DNA of 21,799 nt. Source: Proteiniphilum sp. UBA5283. Lineage in GTDB: Bacteria > Bacteroidota > Bacteroidia > Bacteroidales > Dysgonomonadaceae. The translations under genes were made by a program, and so were the position numbers. Position 1 is the stretch's first letter; every line of letters begins with the position of its first letter. The notes under the pieces were generated by a model. That model saw only the letters and a program-made list of their open reading frames with translations. It did no database searches and was not told the origin of the DNA. Location: the NCBI GenBank assembly GCA_002408485.1, contig DHSP01000034.1, positions 5,430 through 27,228 of the forward strand, written 5' to 3'. Of this stretch, positions 13,907 through 21,799 are shown piece after piece.

Positions 13907-15941
13907 ATCTTGATAACGGCATCCAGACCGTCATTTCTGTTTTACCTCTGTTGCCCCATGCGTAATAGGGAATTAACCGGATATCCACCTTTTGCTTCTC
14001 CTTGGTTACCGGCCGGTATAGCTGATTCTTCCACGACTGTCCGTGGGAGAGTAATTCGGCCTTTCCCTCAAGACAGACTACCGGGCTGCCGTCAATCATC
14101 ATCTCACGGGGCGTAAGTTCGATATCTGCAGGAATCAGTATATCATCCATGTCGTATGCTCCGGCTACATCAATCGACTCCAGACAATACACCAGCGGGC
14201 CCCTCTTCACGGCAACCTGGTTCCTGATCTCCTCTGCCAAGGGGTTTGCTTCCATCAGCAGGGTTTGCATATCCAAATCCAGCTCGATCACGTCTCCCGC
14301 TCTCCATGCTCGTTTTACTCCGGCGTACGTACCTTTTGCCAGGTCCGTCTTCACCGGCTTGCCGTTCACCTTCAGTTGCACGTTGCCACTCCACTGCGGA
14401 ATCCGCAGAAAGAATGAAATATCATTATCGCCTGCAATCCGCTCTACAGTAAACTTAACCTTTCCATCCGCCGGATAGTCAGAAACCTGTGAAAGGGTGA
14501 TCGATGTTCCGTCCGGCAAGGTTGTATTCAACTTGTTTCCGCCGTATGTATGGAACCACAATGCGCTTTCGGATACCGAATAGAGGTAGTTGTGCACCTC
14601 ACACAGAGTCCTTACCGTATTGGGCGGACAGCAGTTGCAAAGTTTGATGTACTCCTCCCGCTCTTTAGACCAGCGCATGGTATAGGGGAAATCTTCCGAC
14701 ACGCGCAAGGGGTTGGTATAGAAAAAGCGGTTGCCATCGAGGCTAACGCCAGAAAGCACGCTGTTATAAAGGGTTGTCTCCACAATATCTGCATATTTCT
14801 CTTCGCCGGTAATCTTCAACATTCGCCAGTTAAACAGCGCATTGCCTATGTTCGCGCAGGTCTCGTTGTGCGCCGTGCTGTTTGGCAGCTGAAAAGCCCT
14901 GCCGTAGGCCTGATGCACCTTCTGTACCGAGTCGGGCTCATAACTTGTGCCATCGGGCGAGGTGCCATCGTAGAGTGCGCCGCAGGCTCCCGTGATATAC
15001 ATCTTCCGGTGCACGATGTCGTGCCAGATCGACTCCAGGTTATCCTTCAGAAGTGCCTCACCCGTCTCTGCATAGACGTCGGCAACCCCGGCATAGAGAT
15101 AATTCGCCCTCACCGCATGGCCCATCGCCTTTGTTTGCTCCCGGAAGGGAATCCGGTCCTGATTGTCATCCGTGCCATTCTCCACCAGATCCCGTATGTT
15201 GAGCAGTCCCTCCGCCAGCTTTAGATAGTCGCTGTTGCCCGTCGTCCGGTACATTTCCACCACGCCCATGTAGTGAGAGGGACAGATCGCGTTGCCGGCC
15301 AGCTCCACCGAATCTGTTTCATAGAAATTTTGCAGAAAATCGGTAGCCTTTACCGCTATATCCAGCATGGAGCGCTTGCCGGTCGCCCGGTAATGCACAC
15401 ATGCCGCCGTCATCAGATGCCCCAGGTTGTAGGTCTCAAAATTGAGCCGGTTATCAAATGCGGTTTCTCTGTTTGTTTGTTTTCTCTCTTCGATATTCAC
15501 CGGAGTATGAATATATCCGTCGGCGCGCTGTACTTGAACCAGTGTCGCAATAATGCGATCCATCAGTGCATCCAGTTTGGGATCTTTTGTCATCGCGTAC
15601 ACCGATGCCACCCCCTCAAACCATTTGTAGAAATCGCCATCGTGAAAAGGAGGCCCCTGATGGCTACCTTCCTCTTTGCCGGCGGCAATCTCGAAGTTTC
15701 TGAACGAATGCGATACATCCGGATCATTCAGTGTGTTCCACATGTTCAGGATCATCGTATCTTTATAGACTCCGAACCGGTCGGCCCAGAAACCATCGGT
15801 CCATGCCACGGCATCCATATCCACATTGTTCATTACTACATGTTGGCTGTTCACTGTGTTCAGCAATCCTTTTTGTTGCGCCATTCCCGATAAAGCAAAG
15901 CAAAACAACCCCAAAGGGAATAGAAACTTTTTTTTTCCCAT
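13905..15941 (-). CDS. GH127-type (DUF1680) beta-L-arabinofuranosidase-like protein, exported
   Basis: This 678-residue protein has a signal peptide ending GMAQQ (about 1-22) and an (alpha/alpha)6 barrel of the DUF1680 family, followed by beta domains (from about 460). The zinc/nucleophile site of characterised GH127 is recognisable: AHNETCANIG gives E360 and C362, and LCNCCPPNTVR gives C437 and C438, with C437 at the nucleophile position. The general acid/base Glu (Glu322 of HypBA1, sixteen residues before the zinc Glu) aligns with Q344 in VHQAYGRAF, so mechanism or substrate may differ from arabinofuranoside hydrolysis. It is the first enzyme after susD, set apart by 119 nt with a hairpin, and its stop overlaps the ribosome-binding region of the next gene. 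GH146 and other DUF1680 branches are alternatives. Confidence 0.85.
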   Translation of the reverse strand: MGKKKFLFPLGLFCFALSGMAQQKGLLNTVNSQHVVMNNVDMDAVAWTDGFWADRFGVYKDTMILNMWNTLNDPDVSHSFRNFEIAAGKEEGSHQGPPFHDGDFYKWFEGVASVYAMTKDPKLDALMDRIIATLVQVQRADGYIHTPVNIEERKQTNRETAFDNRLNFETYNLGHLMTAACVHYRATGKRSMLDIAVKATDFLQNFYETDSVELAGNAICPSHYMGVVEMYRTTGNSDYLKLAEGLLNIRDLVENGTDDNQDRIPFREQTKAMGHAVRANYLYAGVADVYAETGEALLKDNLESIWHDIVHRKMYITGACGALYDGTSPDGTSYEPDSVQKVHQAYGRAFQLPNSTAHNETCANIGNALFNWRMLKITGEEKYADIVETTLYNSVLSGVSLDGNRFFYTNPLRVSEDFPYTMRWSKEREEYIKLCNCCPPNTVRTLCEVHNYLYSVSESALWFHTYGGNKLNTTLPDGTSITLSQVSDYPADGKVKFTVERIAGDNDISFFLRIPQWSGNVQLKVNGKPVKTDLAKGTYAGVKRAWRAGDVIELDLDMQTLLMEANPLAEEIRNQVAVKRGPLVYCLESIDVAGAYDMDDILIPADIELTPREMMIDGSPVVCLEGKAELLSHGQSWKNQLYRPVTKEKQKVDIRLIPYYAWGNRGKTEMTVWMPLSR

Positions 15942-16011
15942 TACATGAATGTGTATTTATACGAAGAATTCACAATAATCCTTAAAGTATTTTATTTCAT
16001 TGTCTGTATTT

Positions 16012-16038
16012 ACCGTTACTGCATATCCTTATAACGGT
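16012..16038 (-). repeat. Intercistronic hairpin between susD and the GH127 gene
   Basis: ACCGTTA at one side and TAACGGT at the other form a perfect 7-bp stem around a 13-base loop, starting about 22 bases after the susD stop. There is no U-tract after it. A stem here could protect the susCD part of the transcript from decay or partly stop transcription before the enzyme genes, as is common in loci that make more transporter than enzyme. Function is inferred from position only. Confidence 0.4.
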
Positions 16039-16060
16039 TCTCTAGATGGCATTGTACTCA

Positions 16061-17827
16061 TCAATAACCCGGATTCTGACCATATTCCTCCGCATTTTCC
16101 AGCACATCCAGTTCAGCCTGCGGAATCGGGCGCAGGTAATGTTTTTCGGGATTAAAAGCAGTAATATCCGGATTCTGTTTTCCCTGTCCCAATCTGTTCT
16201 CCAACTGCTTAGTTCTTTTTAAATCCGGCCAACGCAGATGTTCTCCGGCAAGTTCCCGAGCTCTCTCATCCAGCAAAAAGTCAAGATCGATATCGGAGAT
16301 CGACACCTGCATTTGCGATGTATGATCTACAGGGGTTTTTACTGCAGCTCTCGTTCTTAAAACGTTTATATAATATGCAGCATCGGGAGAGGTCTTATTT
16401 AATTTATAGCTTGCCTCAGCCGCAATCAGATACATCTCTGCCAGACGCATGACAACCACATTTTTAGTCCCTGCATCCGATCCAGGATTTCTGTCGGGAT
16501 CCCTGAATTTTTTGAGTGACGGATAATAGGGATTATTGTTTGCGTTGGTCGAAATTGTCCCGTCAAAATTGTATGTATCGTTGATATCTTTCACTCCGTA
16601 CGACCTAGAATCTTTATCCGTGATGACTTTTTTGGTATAAAACAATGCGGTGTCACCCGGTTGAATGACCACAGAACCGGGAGAAAAAGATTTCTCAAAC
16701 CGCGCAATATCGGTTGTCGTCCAACTGTAAGACTGGGTAGTCAAAGGAAGATTAAATGCTTCCCTGAAAGAACCATAATACCTTGCATCGATATCTTCAT
16801 CGAAAATATCCAACAAGAATTTGGTAGGCATCAATCTGCTTGCCCCATCTCTTCCATATTCCGTCACCTCTAAAGAGGGCATCCCACAAAGTCCGGTATA
16901 CTTTGCCAGATACCATCGGAACAATCGGTTGGCATTTTTCGGTTGCGGATTCAGGGCGGAATTGGTCGAATGGGTTATTACCCACAAAGCCTCGGCATTG
17001 TTCTTATTGTTCGACGGAGCGAAAACCTCATCATAAGTATCGTAAAGACGGCACCCGTACTGTCCTTGATTATTGATCAACTCATTGGCTGCATCCAATG
17101 CTTTCTGATAGAATAGATTCGCTTCGGCTCTATTGTTTTCAAAGTATTCCAAATAAGAGGCTCGAGTCAATGCCGTTCTAGCAAGCATTCCATACGCCGC
17201 TTTTTTATCGGCTCTCCCTACCTGATCCTGATTATACGGTAATATTTGTACCGCTCTTTCCAGATCACTGATGATCAGATCATAGAAATCTTTTAAAGGA
17301 CTTCTCTTGGCTGTCAGAGGAACACCTGTTGTCTCAGTGGTCCTTAAGGTCACTCCACCGAAGGTTTCGGCAATCATCCAATAGGCGTAAGCTCGTACAA
17401 ATCGCAACTCGCCTTCTTTCGCCAGTTTCACATTATCATCTGTATATCTCACATTATCAATCCTGTTTATTCCGGCATTGGCATAATTCACGATTTCGTA
17501 TAAACGTTGCCATGTATTTTTTATTTGTCCGGTAGTAGCATCCAATCTTTCAGTATACACCAACAGTTGTTCCGCATACGTTCCCCTGGCACCCATATAC
17601 CATAAGTCGGTTCCTCCTTCAAACAGGAACATCACATCTTCCCTTCCGTAAAATTGTGCACCGAAATTATAATAGGCCGAATTCACCAATGCGTTCATAC
17701 CTTCTTCTGTACTGAATACGATAGAGGCTGTTGAGCCCGATGGATTATATTCTTCCAAACTACACGCTCCAAAGAAGGAGAGCGCGATTATCAGAGATAC
17801 TATTTTATACTGAAATTTCGTGTTCAT
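16061..17827 (-). CDS. susD-like: SusD/RagB-family surface glycan-binding lipoprotein
   Basis: This 588-residue protein begins with a lipoprotein signal (ALSFFGAC, C22, followed by S-L-E-E, which fits the acidic export signal of Bacteroidota surface lipoproteins). SusD features follow: a SusD-like N-terminal region with NYANAGINRI, the helix ELRFVRAYAYWMIAETFGGV, and a C-terminal RagB domain with MRLAEMYLIAAEAS, DERARELAGEHLRWPDLKRT and an ending of GQNPGY. It binds the target glycan at the outer surface and closes over the SusC channel. The Met at 17827 is preferred for the shortest conventional signal peptide. Upstream Met codons at 17836 and 17869 are possible, the last overlapping susC. 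The start is 13 nt after the susC stop. Base composition is visibly more AT-rich than in the hydrolase genes. Confidence 0.95.
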   Translation of the reverse strand: MNTKFQYKIVSLIIALSFFGACSLEEYNPSGSTASIVFSTEEGMNALVNSAYYNFGAQFYGREDVMFLFEGGTDLWYMGARGTYAEQLLVYTERLDATTGQIKNTWQRLYEIVNYANAGINRIDNVRYTDDNVKLAKEGELRFVRAYAYWMIAETFGGVTLRTTETTGVPLTAKRSPLKDFYDLIISDLERAVQILPYNQDQVGRADKKAAYGMLARTALTRASYLEYFENNRAEANLFYQKALDAANELINNQGQYGCRLYDTYDEVFAPSNNKNNAEALWVITHSTNSALNPQPKNANRLFRWYLAKYTGLCGMPSLEVTEYGRDGASRLMPTKFLLDIFDEDIDARYYGSFREAFNLPLTTQSYSWTTTDIARFEKSFSPGSVVIQPGDTALFYTKKVITDKDSRSYGVKDINDTYNFDGTISTNANNNPYYPSLKKFRDPDRNPGSDAGTKNVVVMRLAEMYLIAAEASYKLNKTSPDAAYYINVLRTRAAVKTPVDHTSQMQVSISDIDLDFLLDERARELAGEHLRWPDLKRTKQLENRLGQGKQNPDITAFNPEKHYLRPIPQAELDVLENAEEYGQNPGY

Positions 17828-17840
17828 AATGATCATTCTA

Positions 17841-20800
17841 TTAAAAATTAAAATTAACACCAAATACAACTTGTTTTGTCAATGGCATATCCTCGGATCC
17901 ACCACGTTCAGGATCATAATTCTTTATCAAATGACTTCTGGCTACAGTCAATAGATTAGAAGCTGTAACATAGAATCGTAACTTATCAATCCCCATCCTG
18001 TCCGATAATGCCACAGGGATTGTGTACCCAAAATTAAAATTTTTCACCTTAAAATATGATCCATCAATATAATTCAGAGACATGTATCCAAAGTTATCAT
18101 ATAGCCTACCGTCTTTTTTTGGTCTCGGAAAATCATTTGAAGAATTCTCCGGCGTCCAGTAATCCAGGTAATCAGGGCTATTGGAAATACCCGAAGGATC
18201 AAACCTCCCTAAGAATTGGGCATCGATCATTTGTCCCCATCTCAACAGCATAGATACTCCCAAGTCAAAGCCTTTATAATTAACAGAATTATTCAGTCCG
18301 ATAGTGAACTTGGGAGATCTGCTCCCCAGATACTGTCGATCGGCAGTGGTGATATTGAAATTCCCATCGCTATCCACCACTTTCAGGCTGCCTGGAGTAA
18401 AAGCATTTTCCGCTCCGTTCAATTTATATTTTGCCATTTCCGCTTCTTCCCCCAATTGCCAGATACCATCCAGCTTATATGAGTAGAAGGAATCTATTGG
18501 TCTGCCTATCAGCAAAGATCCGATCTCCGGATTTTGTCCTTGTATGATATTTTCGCCGGTAATCAAGGAGACGATCTTTTCTTTATTGGAAGTAAATGTA
18601 AGCGTTGAGTTCCATTTCAGAGACCTTCTGTTTATATTTACCGTGTTCATTGTAATTTCTATTCCTTTATTATTGGTCTTCCCGATATTCTGATAGGTGG
18701 AGAATTGTGCCGAGCTGGACCCTCCTGCGCCCGTGGATGGCGGTAGACTTCTGGCCATCAATATATTATCCGTATCAATATTATACAAATCGAGGTTAAT
18801 ATCGATCCTGTTATTCAATAGCCCGATATCAAAACCGAGATTCGTGGAAGTTGATTTTTCCCATCCAAGTGAAGGATTACCTACCAGATAACCGAACTGA
18901 TACGCTAAAACAGGAATATCATTAAACCCAAACCGTGTATTGGCAGACACACTTCCTCCCTGTGTGGCATAAGGTGGAGCACCAGCATTTCCTGATGTTC
19001 CATAACTGGCCCTTAACTTTAAATTGCTTAACCAATCTGAGGAGAATGCCATAAAAGGTTCATCATTTATGCGCCATGCACCCGAAACAGAGGGAAAGAA
19101 ATCCCACTGATGCCCTGGTGCAAGTGTGGAAGAACCATCCCATCTACCGGTAGCCGTAATATAATATTTACCCAGATAATTGTACGAAAGACGCATTGCC
19201 AGACCAAATGTCTGGGATTGTATGTAATTTGAATAAATCAACCGGCTGGCAGGATCTGTAGCACCCAGGGAGTAAAACAGATAGGAATCCAGCAATTGAT
19301 TATTTCCACTTGATGAATAGCTTTCATCCATATTTTTGATCCATGTGGAAATTCCGGTTGCCTCCAGATAGTGGTTCCCAATATTTTCGGAATAGGTGAT
19401 TATATTGTCCCATGTATAGTTCCTGAACAGATCTTTATTCACCTGAGCCTGGTTTATGTAACTTCCACCATATTGGTTGGTGGAATATTGACCGTTATAT
19501 ATACCTCTTCTGTGTGAGTTTACAGATGTGGAAAGATTAGACCTCCAACTTAATTGCTCAATAGGCCTGAGAACCAGATAAGCTGTATTAAACGACCTCA
19601 GAGCAATTGTATTATCAATGGCCTTATTATCTGAGGCATAATTGGCCAACGGCGACAATCTCTGTGCGTCACCCGATACCGGGAACAGATTTATTTCCCC
19701 ATTTTGGTCATACGGAGTACCCAACGGAATATAGGTCATCGCCTGGATTAGCATGTTGCTTGGAACCCTGTTCTGATCAAAATAAGTCAATTGTGAATTG
19801 ACTCCTATATTCAACCATTTTCTTACTTCATAATCAAGATTTACCCGCAACGTGTATCGGGTAAAATCATCTTTTTTAAAGATACCCTCTTCATTGTAAT
19901 AACCTAATGAAAGGTAAGAGCTCAATTTATCGTTATTGGATGAAACCGTCACGTTATGGCTCTGCTGCCTTCCCTGGCGTACCAGTTCGTCGATCCAGTT
20001 CACCCACTGGTTGTTTTGTATGGCATTCCATTCTTCGTTCGAAAATATTTTGAAATCATCCGCCTGGGACTCCCACTGTCCAACCGCCCTATACGCTTCT
20101 CTTCTCACATCCAGATACGACTCACCGATCCGAGGTGTCGGATAATCGACAAACCCGTTGACACCATAATAGCCATCGTACTTCAAACTGACTTTATTTT
20201 CCTTTCCTCTTTTCGTGGTAATAATTACAACCCCATTGGCACCTAACGCCCCATATATCGCCGTGGAAGAAGCATCCTTCAACACATCGATACTTTCTAT
20301 GTCATTGGGATTCAGATCTGCATAGGATCCTCCCTGCACACCGTCTATGATGAAAAGCGGTTCGGTATTTCTTGTCTTATTCCCATAGATATCCGTATAT
20401 CCCAAGGTTTTGGTTCCCCGTATGGTAATATTCACCCCTGACCCTGCACTTCCACTCGACCGGGTTATATCCATTCCTGCCACTCTTCCCTGAATAGCAT
20501 CCATGGCATTGGATGTTGGGATTTGCACAATATCCGACGTCTTTACTGATGAAACGGCTCCCGTCAGATCCCGTTTTCTTGTAGTGCCGTAACCAATTGC
20601 GACCACTTCATCCAAGGTGCTGACCTCCGGTTCCATGACAATTTTCAGATTATCATTACTCTGATTCACAGATATTCGCTGCGTTTTATAACCCACATAC
20701 GTTATCTGTAAAACACCTGAAGAAGGGAGCTGCATCATGAAATTTCCGTCAATATCTGATACTGTTCCGGTTGAAGTTCCTTCCAGAAGTATGGAAACAC

Positions 20801-21023
20801 CGATCAAGGGCTCTCCAGTCTCATCCACAATATTTCCTCTCACCTGAAAAATCTGCTTTATTCCTAAACTTTCAGATAAATGATCAGAAATACTGTTCGC
20901 TAATAACAAAGAGGGATTGATCATTCCAAGCATAAAGAAAACAATACTAATAACCAAGATTTTGCCCATCGAAAGTTTTACGTGCTGATACCAAACTAAA
21001 GATACATTCTTTAACATAATCAT
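17841..21023 (-). CDS. susC-like: SusC/RagA-family TonB-dependent outer-membrane transporter
   Basis: This 1060-residue protein has an N-terminal membrane-targeting stretch (VISIVFFMLGMINPSLLLA, about 24-42). A carboxypeptidase-regulatory-like domain (about 60-135, starting QVRGNIVDETGEPLIGVSI) comes next, then the DEVVAIGYGTTRKRDLTGAV linker (about 138-157) that marks SusC proteins. The plug follows with RGTKTLGY, DGVQGG and IESIDVLKDASSTAIYGALG, and then a long beta-barrel ending in a terminal Phe (VVFGVNFNF). Length is normal for the family. It imports oligosaccharide through the outer membrane using TonB energy, together with the SusD protein next door. The start at 21023 has a second Met two codons on (21017), and a third at 20969 would give a shorter signal peptide. 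It is the first intact gene of the operon. Confidence 0.95.
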   Translation of the reverse strand: MIMLKNVSLVWYQHVKLSMGKILVISIVFFMLGMINPSLLLANSISDHLSESLGIKQIFQVRGNIVDETGEPLIGVSILLEGTSTGTVSDIDGNFMMQLPSSGVLQITYVGYKTQRISVNQSNDNLKIVMEPEVSTLDEVVAIGYGTTRKRDLTGAVSSVKTSDIVQIPTSNAMDAIQGRVAGMDITRSSGSAGSGVNITIRGTKTLGYTDIYGNKTRNTEPLFIIDGVQGGSYADLNPNDIESIDVLKDASSTAIYGALGANGVVIITTKRGKENKVSLKYDGYYGVNGFVDYPTPRIGESYLDVRREAYRAVGQWESQADDFKIFSNEEWNAIQNNQWVNWIDELVRQGRQQSHNVTVSSNNDKLSSYLSLGYYNEEGIFKKDDFTRYTLRVNLDYEVRKWLNIGVNSQLTYFDQNRVPSNMLIQAMTYIPLGTPYDQNGEINLFPVSGDAQRLSPLANYASDNKAIDNTIALRSFNTAYLVLRPIEQLSWRSNLSTSVNSHRRGIYNGQYSTNQYGGSYINQAQVNKDLFRNYTWDNIITYSENIGNHYLEATGISTWIKNMDESYSSSGNNQLLDSYLFYSLGATDPASRLIYSNYIQSQTFGLAMRLSYNYLGKYYITATGRWDGSSTLAPGHQWDFFPSVSGAWRINDEPFMAFSSDWLSNLKLRASYGTSGNAGAPPYATQGGSVSANTRFGFNDIPVLAYQFGYLVGNPSLGWEKSTSTNLGFDIGLLNNRIDINLDLYNIDTDNILMARSLPPSTGAGGSSSAQFSTYQNIGKTNNKGIEITMNTVNINRRSLKWNSTLTFTSNKEKIVSLITGENIIQGQNPEIGSLLIGRPIDSFYSYKLDGIWQLGEEAEMAKYKLNGAENAFTPGSLKVVDSDGNFNITTADRQYLGSRSPKFTIGLNNSVNYKGFDLGVSMLLRWGQMIDAQFLGRFDPSGISNSPDYLDYWTPENSSNDFPRPKKDGRLYDNFGYMSLNYIDGSYFKVKNFNFGYTIPVALSDRMGIDKLRFYVTASNLLTVARSHLIKNYDPERGGSEDMPLTKQVVFGVNFNF

Positions 21024-21267
21024 AGCATTTCAATTAATAACATAAAGTTAGACATCTTAAAAAATAGACTTCATACTTTGTAGTTATGTACTCAATGTTC
21101 TTCAATTTTAACATAATTAATTACAAGAAATTTTATTTAACCATCATCTGGTAAGAATATAAAATTTCAACCTTAAGGAATCAGATAGGGGACAAATAGT
21201 TGAGGATACCAACCTGGGTACCCTCAGTTTTAATTATATAAATCTTGCTATTTTCGGTAGACGTTAC
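21024..21267. promoter_or_regulatory. AT-rich intergenic region expected to hold the operon promoter
   Basis: This 244-base stretch separates the pseudogene from susC and is the only sizeable gap upstream of the operon, so the main promoter should lie here. No strong match to the Bacteroides -33/-7 pair was found. The nearest -7-like sequence on the minus strand is TAACTTTA at 21050-21043 (consensus TAnnTTTG, one mismatch), about 20 bases before the start codon, but without a convincing TTTG box upstream. The region also holds a hairpin at 21201-21226. No operator or riboswitch pattern was recognised. Confidence 0.3.
21201..21226 (-). terminator. Hairpin after the susD pseudogene, possible terminator
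   Basis: On the minus strand TGAGGGTACC, loop CAGGTT, GGTATCCTCA forms a 10-bp stem with one G-U pair in RNA, 42 bases after the pseudogene stop. The sequence after the stem (ACTATTTG) is not a good U-tract on this strand. On the opposite strand the stem has one mismatch and is followed by GTTTTAATT. It may have ended the older upstream operon. Confidence 0.4.
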
Positions 21268-21799
21268 TTAATACCAGGGATTCTGATAATAATTTCCACC
21301 ACCTTCCAATGCCTGGATAAATGCAGTAGGTATGAAACGTAAAGCATATTCGGGTTTAAAAAATACAGTCAAATCGGGATGCGTACTCTATAAATAGCTA
21401 TTATCCTCAAACATACCTGCTCATTTCAGGTTATAATGCCTGAAATATTCACCGCATAATTCACATCCTCTTTCATCCAACACCGTACGCAACGTAACTT
21501 CTCCGCTTAAAGGTTATGCGCCAGCCTGGGCACGTACTTTTGTTAATATACTGAGTCGCATCGCTTTCACCATTTACGTTAATGTCAGCTTCCGCCTCAA
21601 TCAGACATACTTCGGTCATACGCATCATGAAAGTAGCGTTGAGGTTACCGTTTCTTCTTTGATTGGTATTTGCCACATAGAAATTGTTGTTATGCTTATT
21701 GAGTGTCGGATAGAAGTAATTAAACGGATTCTCAGAGAATCCGTCGGATGCATAATCTCCCGAGGGATTTTGGTGTACATAACCGGACTCCCGGGTCAC
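21268..21799 (-). pseudogene. Decayed susD homologue, C-terminal end (truncated by window edge)
   Basis: Residues read from the right edge include FYPTLNKHNNNFYVANTNQR and MRMTEVCLIEAEADI, then YINK: the C-terminal half of a SusD protein. After YINK the frame shifts by one base at an A4 run (about 21538-21541), giving an open frame that soon ends in nonsense. The family pattern continues in the next frame as VRAQAGA, stop (TAA, 21516-21514), PLSGEVTLRTVLDERG and CELCGEYFRHYNLK, stop (TGA, 21423-21421), AGMFEDNSYL, stop (TAG, 21390-21388), FFKPEYALRFIPTAF and finally GGGNYYQNPWY with a natural TAA at 21270-21268. One frameshift and three in-frame stops mean the protein is not made in full. Its ending differs from that of the intact SusD (GQNPGY), so it is not a recent copy of it. 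Confidence 0.85.

Noticed and set aside
21407..21414. TATGTTTG on the minus strand, matching the Bacteroides -7 box
   Set aside because: It lies inside the susD pseudogene with no TTTG box at the right distance upstream, and about 390 bases from the next gene.

Overview
The window is a Bacteroidota (very probably Bacteroidales) carbohydrate-utilisation locus. The evidence is an adjacent SusC/SusD pair, two-residue-type Bacteroidota lipoprotein signals, a set of exo-acting glycoside hydrolases, and translation starts that mostly lack Shine-Dalgarno sequences. A genus cannot be read from the sequence; an anaerobic plant-glycan degrader of the Dysgonomonadaceae type is only a guess. Every gene lies on the minus strand, so the operon reads from about 21 kb down to position 1.

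Layout in transcription order. (1) 21799-21268: C-terminal remnant of a SusD gene, broken by one frameshift and three stop codons, followed by a hairpin (21226-21201). (2) 21023-17841 SusC-like TonB-dependent transporter and 17827-16061 SusD-like lipoprotein. (3) 15941-13905 GH127-type enzyme, 13891-12062 GH141-like beta-helix enzyme, 12060-10990 Gfo/Idh/MocA oxidoreductase, 10887-8662 GH78 alpha-L-rhamnosidase, 8590-5858 large orphan lipoprotein with a GH67-N-like domain and probable TIM barrel, 5846-5154 RhaM-like (mutarotase-family) lipoprotein. (4) 5127-2911 cytoplasmic GH31 enzyme, 2897-1830 URO-D-fold methyltransferase-like protein, 1828-266 sodium/solute symporter, and from 194 off the left edge the start of a cobalamin (corrinoid) protein. 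Gaps between genes are mostly 1-26 nt, which fits one long operon. The wider gaps (about 120 nt after susD, about 102 nt before the GH78 gene, about 71 nt before the 910-residue gene and before the corrinoid gene) hold possible RNA structures in two cases.

How the genes may work together. Bound oligosaccharides or glycosides would enter the periplasm through SusC/SusD. There the exported GH127, GH141-like, GH78 and orphan hydrolase would remove arabinofuranose, fucose-like, rhamnose and an unknown sugar. The symporter would carry small products across the inner membrane, where the GH31 enzyme and the oxidoreductase act. The unusual part is the end of the operon: a URO-D-family protein and a corrinoid protein are the two core parts of corrinoid-dependent methyl transfer (as in methanogen and acetogen demethylases). 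Their placement with hydrolases typical of plant cell-wall side chains suggests that the locus handles an O-methylated sugar or a methoxylated glycoside and removes the methyl group anaerobically. That is an inference. The substrate, the methyl acceptor and the reductive activator are not visible here, and the operon continues past the left edge. No transcriptional regulator, endo-acting enzyme, RNA gene, CRISPR array or insertion sequence was seen.
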